From: Chlamydoabsidia padenii
Taxonomy: Eukaryota; Mucoromycota; Mucoromycetes; Mucorales; Cunninghamellaceae
Length of the DNA stretch: 64,000 nt
Reading direction: 5' to 3'
NCBI GenBank assembly: GCA_025330725.1
Contig: JAIWND010000007.1
Coordinates: forward strand, 620,001 to 684,000
This document shows positions 58,611-64,000 of the stretch, in pieces. A program made the translations under genes and the position numbers. The first letter of the stretch is position 1; every line of letters starts with the position of its first letter. The notes under the pieces were generated by a model. The model saw only the letters and a list, made by a program, of their open reading frames with translations, made no database searches and was not told the origin of the DNA.

Positions 58611-59774
58611 ATGCCCAACTTACCTGTTTACGTCTCAGGCTATACTCAAAGGTCTGGCAAAGGCATCTACTCATATTTATTCGACACTGACGCTGGCTTA
58701 TTCAGCAAAGGCCAACTGGTGGCGGCCTGCGATTCACCCTCCTACATCACCCTCCATCGACCCAGTGACCAAATCTTTGCGACCAACGAAACAAATCAGT
58801 ATGAAGGTGAACAAGGCACAGGTTATGTTACTGCATTCCGACGTAATGAAGATGATTCTGGGTTGAAATTATTAAACACACAATCGTCTCATGGGAGTGA
58901 TCCTTGCTATTTGACGGTGCGTGGTCAACATTGCCTGGTCAGCAACTACTCTGGTGGATCCATTGCACTATTCCCAATCACCCCTGAAGGTTTTTCGCCA
59001 GCCAGCAGTGTCCTCCGTCTCGGTCCTGATCTCCACAGCCAACCCACACGAGCCAATCCCCAACGTCAAGAAGCACCACACGCCCACGCCATCGATCTGG
59101 ATCCCATCACCCACCGACTGGCGATTGTGATGGACCTTGGCAGCGATTTGGCCGTCTTGACCCACTTTGACCCTCCATCCAACCAACTCAAACCTCATGG
59201 ACATTTTAGATTCCCGGATGGTACGGGTCCTCGTCATATCGTATTTGCACCAAACATGCGTAGCTTTGCCTATGTCCTCGGTGAACTCTCCAACCAGATC
59301 TTTATGCTCGAACTCAACAATGGCACATTCAACATGGTACAGCAGATCAGTGCTTTACCTCCTGGTGTGGCTTCTACTCAAGATATGCTCGGTGCCGAAA
59401 TCGATATCACACCTAATGGTCGCTTCTTGTATGCTACCGTTCGGGGTCATGATTCAATTTCGGTCTTCTTCATTGATGATCGTACGGGGAAACTTGTCTT
59501 TGTGGAAAATCAATCTACTTTGGGTGAACATCCTCGCTACTTTGTTATTGATCCTTATGGAAACTATCTGATCGTGGCTAACCAGGTAACAGGAAGGAAG
59601 AAGAAGAAAAAAGACAGGATAATGAAACGGATCTCTAACCCTCCCCTCCCCCCCTTTTTTTTGTAGATGTCTGATAACATTGTGACATTCAAGATTGATC
59701 AAGAAACCGGTAAACTGACCCATGTCCAAACGATCGAACATCCCGAAGCTACCTGTATCAAGTTTTGGTTTTAG
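58611..59774 (+). CDS. Lactonase-family seven-bladed beta-propeller protein (6-phosphogluconolactonase-like)
   Basis: Two exons: 58611-59585 and 59667-59774; 360 aa. The start MPNLPVYVSGYT matches the usual first blade. Later blades show DPCYLTVRGQHCLVSNYSGGSI, HAHAIDLDP, DGTGPRHIVFAPN, GAEIDITPNGRFLYATVRGHDSI and GEHPRYFVIDPYGNYLIVANQ, which are hallmarks of the lactonase (PF10282-type) family. The bacterial member hydrolyses 6-phosphogluconolactone and fungal members include muconolactone-cycle enzymes; the substrate here is not resolved. The last exon closes the propeller. The upstream membrane-helix frame at 58402 could indicate a longer isoform. Confidence 0.85.
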
Positions 59775-60238
59775 ATAGGATAGATAGTAGCATATTCCCC
59801 TCTCACACCCTCTTACTTGATACTTAATAAATAAAACATTGATTAGCCTGTTTATATAGTCTCTTCCTACATATTATGCCAATAACAACTCTTTCAATGT
59901 TAACCAATAGTCCTCGCTATATATTTGTATTTACTTGAAACATCTACACAACCCATTAGGGTTGCGAGATATGGTACATAAACAATGTGAGTAGCATTAG
60001 TTGATGATGGAATGGGCCTCCGTCCAATCCAAGGCGGTCTTTGAAAATGAAGATGTCTCGCAAAAAAAAGGAAAGACGGCATTAAAACATCTTTAATCTC
60101 AACCTGGCTAACACAAGGAGTGAAGCACTTTAATTTTGCAGTAAATTATGTTTGAAATATACTGTAGAATACACATGACTACTTTAATCAGTAGCATCGG
60201 TTGTAAATTGAGTGAGTAGCCATCCAGTTTGATGCTTG

Positions 60239-60249
60239 CGGGATTTGAA
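60239..60249 (-). promoter_or_regulatory. Recurring promoter word, exact copy (60425 gene)
   Basis: TTCAAATCCCG on the minus strand, 123 bp upstream of the TATA box and 176 bp before the ATG. Confidence 0.5.
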
Positions 60250-60371
60250 TTACTTTGGTGCGTTTTTTTTTTTTTTTTTTTTTGCTTGGTCCATGGGTTT
60301 GGTTTGATCGTCGTCATAATCCGTCCAGATAGTCTTAACCAAAAACGGCATTAGCGGAAAATCTCGACGAC

Positions 60372-60384
60372 TATATATAAAAAG
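60372..60384 (+). promoter_or_regulatory. TATA box of the small 60425 gene
   Basis: TATATATAAAAAG about 40 bp before an ACAAACAACAATGG start context, giving a short, unstructured leader typical of a highly expressed gene. Confidence 0.6.
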
Positions 60385-60424
60385 GTGTTCTTTCTCTTTT
60401 TCCATACTCTTTATACAAACAACA

Positions 60425-60637
60425 ATGGATATTGGTAATCTTAACGGTGTTTTTGGTAAAAAGTCTGATAATGAACCTGTGGGTGATTATGATCAAAAAG
60501 TAACTTCAGATGACGATGGTGGCTCTTCTAAACCTTCAGTGTCCAATATGGCTTCTACTGCTGCTGCTTATGTGTCTGCCGCTATTACTCCTACCTCTAC
60601 TACCACTCCTGCTGCTCCACCTCCAAAGGAATCATAA
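60425..60637 (+). CDS. Small Ala/Ser/Thr-rich protein of unknown function
   Basis: Single exon, 70 aa, ACAACAATGG start context. The N-terminal half is acidic (DIGNLNGVFGKK, then Asp-rich), and the C-terminal half is Ala/Thr/Pro-rich with an amphipathic-looking ASTAAAYVSAAIT helix. There is no signal peptide. The promoter is the best-formed in the window (exact word, TATA, short leader), and codon usage is dominated by T-ending codons such as GCT, TCT and ACT. This suggests abundant, perhaps stress- or stage-linked expression, though no family was recognised. Confidence 0.6.
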   Translation: MDIGNLNGVFGKKSDNEPVGDYDQKVTSDDDGGSSKPSVSNMASTAAAYVSAAITPTSTTTPAAPPPKES

Positions 60638-62026
60638 TCTAGTCTACTTTTTTTTTTTTTTTTAATAATCATATATCCAAACCAACTTTTAATAAAGGTG
60701 TATCAAACAGATGTCGGCGATTAAAAGTGTTTTTTTTTTGTTGATTTTTTGCATTGATGCCTGATTAGCATTTCCAAGTATCATGTTTTTTTACACACCA
60801 AAGTTTTATTATTATATACATTTGATAATCTACATCTAAAGAACTACAATGGGATAGGGTGTAACTATACTAATCATAAATCATTAGTGAATTTCCATTC
60901 CGATCGCCACCACCATGCTTCTTGGTATGTGTTGCTGGTCATCCTATTGATCGTTTGGTTTAGTTGTATGTCGAATGGTGGTGTTCGTAGGCAAGATTAG
61001 TCGGTCTATCAGGGTCAATTTATTCAGCACCGATACGCTTGGCACCTGGTCATGCCGCAACAATCCTTGTCGCAGGGATCCAAAAGCTAGTTCCATTAAA
61101 AGGTAAAAATTTGTCATCGACCCACCCTTTCCCACTACATAAAGTGAAAAAACATCTACAAAAAGTGTTAGTAATAATTCTATACCTCACTTACCCTTAG
61201 GTACTCCATCGAGCCGAAGAAGATGACTTGAAGGATGTAAGCATGAAAGTTGATAATGAGTATTTCCCCCTTCATCCTTTTTGGTCATTGCCTGTTTTGA
61301 TAATTGCCGAATTAAAAGTTGGTATATGTTTATCTTTATTCGTTTTATGGCTTACGTTTTGAATTTCCATAGTCGCCGGTATCGTTGATTAATGAGGTTT
61401 GTGAGATGTATCAAAAGAAGAAGAGAGAGGGACGAATAATCCGTTTTTTTTTTTTTTTTTTTTTTTTGAGGGGTTGACTTTGCCAAGAATGTTCAAATCC
61501 CGACAGACCGAAAAGTTTGATAAGGTCATCAAAAGGGGACGGAAAAATGTCCAGAACGACTTGTGAGCCTAATCAGTCAGAAGACAAACCACAAATCCAA
61601 TGTATTTATTACAGTTCCTTTCGAAGAATGATATCATTAGGTTGATTTGTATACAAATTGATTTGTGCTTCCAATGATTAAGCCCCAGGTCCACAGATGG
61701 TTACTGAATTTAGTCTAAGAATTTGGAGTCTGTCGATCTCTCCTCCCTTTGTTTCATATTAATGTATTTATCTTTGTGTCTAGCCACTTGATAAAATGCA
61801 CTAGTGAGATCGGGGATATAATGGCACTTCTTGAACCACAGGTTTGGCTAGATATTGGCGCGGTCCCCCTTTTTTTTTTCCCTTCTAGCAAAATTTCAAT
61901 CGCCGCCGATTTTATTTTGGGCTTTTTTGGATTCGTTTCTTTTTTTAACTTTTTTCTTTTTCTTTTTACCTCAGCCTATTTTTTAAAATACAAAAAGTTA
62001 CAATACATTGTCTCTCATTTGTTGTA
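60638..62026. other. Intergenic with a doubtful small spliced frame and the LIM gene promoter
   Basis: A possible three-exon plus-strand frame (ATG 60915; exons 60915-60924, 60991-61102, 61201-61231; 50 aa) has correct splice ends, but the opposite strand and another frame are equally open, so it is not annotated as a gene. An exact promoter word lies at 61492-61502, after a T-run of about 24, and CT-rich leader sequence occupies 61870-62000. Confidence 0.4.
61492..61502 (+). promoter_or_regulatory. Recurring promoter word, exact copy (LIM gene)
   Basis: TTCAAATCCCG followed by AC, 525 bp before the LIM-protein start, just after a T-run and next to a second GGACGGAAA-rich segment. Confidence 0.45.
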
Positions 62027-63145
62027 ATGGATACCTATCAAGACGAAACTTCTGTTAATGGTGAAGAATACGATGACCCTAGGTGTCATGGATGTAGTCA
62101 ACCGATAGACGACGGCTCCGTTGTTCAATTTGGTGAAGGCATTTGGCACTTTGAATGGTAAGTATAAAGAATAAAGCCACTTTGTTAACCTACTCATCTT
62201 GATGTTTAATTATTACTGTAGCTTTCGTTGTTCAAAATGTCATGACCTGGTGGAATGCTACAGCAATCTTTTACTGCTTCGTGACGGAAGTCCTGTATGT
62301 GAAAAATGCTCTTATAGTTGCTATATATGCCATCAAGTTATCAAGGACGAAGCTATTATGACTGGTAAGTAAAGAACAAAAAAAAAAAATGAATTCATTA
62401 AATAATGATTGTCTGTTTGTTTGTTTCAGGGGACGAGGCGTATCATGCGGAATGCTTCCGATGTATCCAATGTCATGCCAAAATAGATGATCTGGTCTTC
62501 ACTCAAACTAGCAAGGTAAGGGCGAAATTTGAAGACAGAATTTATTTAACTGTAAGATTTTTATTATAGGGGATATTCTGTACTCAATGTCACGAGAATC
62601 GAAAACAACAACGTCAAAAACGGAAAGAGGAAAAACTTCGGCAACAACAACAACAACAACAAACCCTATCTCATTCAGCTTCTGAAACTTTGGGCGATAA
62701 GGTAAGAGTAAATATCATGAAAGAAAAGCAAGGAAACATAGATTACTAACTATCTAACTATTTACTAATACACGAAAAAGATATTACCCGACATGGATCG
62801 ACAACTTTTGACAAATTCGATTCTGAACGATTATACCGACCCTCACCCTATGCAGCAGATCAGCAACAAAAGACTATCTCAACAACAACAATCAACATCC
62901 GAAGCATCTGCCTTTGATGATCTATCCACTCGAGAACTGATTGAACTCAACAATATGTTAAATGCTGCTATAGAAGATGGACTCATTGATAACTATGACA
63001 TGCCTAGTCCTCCTCCTGAACTCTACCGCTCACCTCGAACCTCATCAGAAAGCACCAACAAGAAAAATGTCCATGATTTACAACAAGAATTGGATCAAAC
63101 AAAGTCAAAACTCTTCCAAGTAGAAACTAAACTTGGTCAGATAAA

Positions 63146-63191
<46 letters not shown>

Positions 63192-64000
63192 GAGAGAGAG
63201 AACTCTTACTAAATGTCTATTGGTGTAACATATTTTTGGTGTATAGGATATAAGTCGCCGGGCATTGGATGAATACAAGAACATAAAACGCCGCTTTGAT
63301 GCTGAAATCGTTGCTCGACAAAATGCACAAAGTAAGGTGGACAAACTACAGAATGAACTCTCCTTTTATCATCATCTAAGTCTATTTGGCCCGGCCGGAT
63401 TCATGCAGCACTCAAGAGAAGAACTGGCTCAGCTTCATCGGACAAAAGCCCAGGTGGATCAATCGGTGACGGAACTACGAAAACAACGTGATCTCATTTT
63501 TGCTGATATTGAAAGGTAAACTAATGGAACCCCCTCTCTCTTCTCCTTTCTTACTAATAACCTTTTTATTTTAGAGACAAAACCATACAATGGGATCGAT
63601 TCTCAACTGCTCAGCAACAACAATTGATCTCTCTTCAACAAGATACTGATCATGTCAGGCTGGGTTATGATCAACTAGTCAAGGCGCGTGACGATATTAT
63701 CACCGAAATGATCCTGCTGAACACCAAGAATGCCGAACTATCCAATCTCAATAATGATCTATCTCGACGCATGACGGAACGTGAACGGGAAGCTATGGCG
63801 GTGATGGCGGGAACAAGTTTCTTGGCCGATGATAATACTCCACCAGAAAACAACAATGGCCGTCGATCATTAGAAAACCAGCTGAAACACCTCGTCTCAC
63901 CAAAATTAACAGCACATCGGGATAGTTTTAATGATGCAACGACACCTCCGCGTCGATTCCGATTCAGGCGAAATCGCAGTAAAAGAAGTGGCAGTACTAG
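62027..64000 (+). CDS. LIM-domain protein, probable Rga-type RhoGAP, 3'-truncated by window edge
   Basis: Seven exons reach the window end: 62027-62157, 62222-62364, 62430-62515, 62570-62701, 62781-63146, 63247-63515, 63575-64000. Two LIM domains occupy residues about 20-130: CHGCSQPI ... HFECFRCSKC ... CEKC, then CYICHQVI ... HAECFRCIQC ... FCTQC, with all Cys/His zinc ligands present. A Lys/Gln-rich linker, a Ser-rich region and long coiled coils (DLQQELDQTKSKLFQVETKL; LDEYKNIKRRFDAEIVARQ; later helices) follow, then a basic patch at the edge. Two N-terminal LIM domains with a central coiled coil are typical of fungal Rga1/Rga2 Rho GTPase-activating proteins that act on Cdc42, but the RhoGAP domain would lie outside the window. 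Intron 5 (63147-63246) holds an A-run of about 41. Confidence 0.8.

Larger units (their letters stand above)
59775..60424. other. Lactonase 3' UTR and promoter of the small 60425 gene
   Basis: AATAAATAAA signal near 59828, then AT-rich DNA. The promoter part holds an exact word at 60239-60249 (minus), a T-run and a clear TATA box at 60372. Confidence 0.5.

Noticed and set aside
60915..61231. Three-exon 50-aa plus-strand model
   Set aside because: Splice ends are good but the first exon is only 10 nt, and competing frames on both strands are equally open.
1..64000. CRISPR arrays, bacterial operons, ribosome binding sites, rRNA genes
   Set aside because: The window is spliced eukaryotic DNA; no spaced direct-repeat array, Shine-Dalgarno pattern or rRNA segment was seen.

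Overview
This is a gene-dense eukaryotic window from a filamentous fungus, most likely an early-diverging mould of the Mucorales (Mucoromycota; an Absidia-like genome is my guess). The evidence is small GT-AG introns of about 50-130 nt with TAG/CAG acceptors, long A/T homopolymer runs, AT-rich intergenic DNA, glutamine/asparagine-rich low-complexity protein segments, a HUWE1-sized HECT ligase, GPR1/FUN34-type acetate transporters, and a decayed Helitron with the zinc-knuckle/PIF1 architecture. Gene models were assembled by hand: reading frames were joined across introns and checked for phase.

Layout. 1-2026 eIF2D-like translation factor (5' end outside the window). 3402-6259 PX-domain AGC kinase. 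6710-7967 short-chain dehydrogenase. 7968-12805 is nearly 5 kb without a convincing protein gene; it holds promoter-like sites, a hairpin locus and a 240-bp tandem repeat. On the minus strand lie a septin (12806-13936) and an M17 leucyl aminopeptidase (14320-16431); the aminopeptidase shares a 190-bp divergent promoter with a BTB protein (16621-18840). 19719-22402 encodes a protein with a degenerate nucleoside-diphosphate-kinase fold and a long disordered tail. 22885-24437 is a deleted, stop-ridden Helitron. 27268-32854 carries three tandem acetate transporter paralogues. 35062-36217 is a C2H2/DUF3020 protein. 36991-50035 is a 17-exon Tom1/HUWE1 HECT E3 ligase. 50743-51438 (minus) is a prenylated UBL3-like protein. 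52303-52587 is a small unknown gene. 53235-54116 encodes a putative secreted precursor rich in Kex2-type cleavage sites. 55093-58146 is a Pumilio RNA-binding protein. 58611-59774 is a lactonase-fold protein. 60425-60637 is a small protein gene with a strong TATA promoter. 62027-64000 is the 5' part of a LIM-domain protein that resembles Rga-type RhoGAPs.

The most unusual signal is not a gene. An 11-base word, TTCAAATCCCG (either strand), occurs ten times exactly and about fifteen more times with one or two changes. All copies are outside exons, and most lie about 75-550 bp upstream of start codons. By chance about 0.03 exact copies would be expected in 64 kb with equal base composition. It looks like a widespread promoter element of this genome. 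Copies in gene-free stretches may mark untranslated transcription units.

The second is the precursor at 53235: signal peptide, at least eight di- or tribasic sites, a recurring Ser-Val/Ile-Ser-Leu heptad at fragment ends, and an acidic pentapeptide repeat. It has the layout of a fungal Kex2-processed peptide precursor. The genes otherwise do not form one pathway; this is mainly housekeeping sequence with a transporter expansion and a transposon scar.
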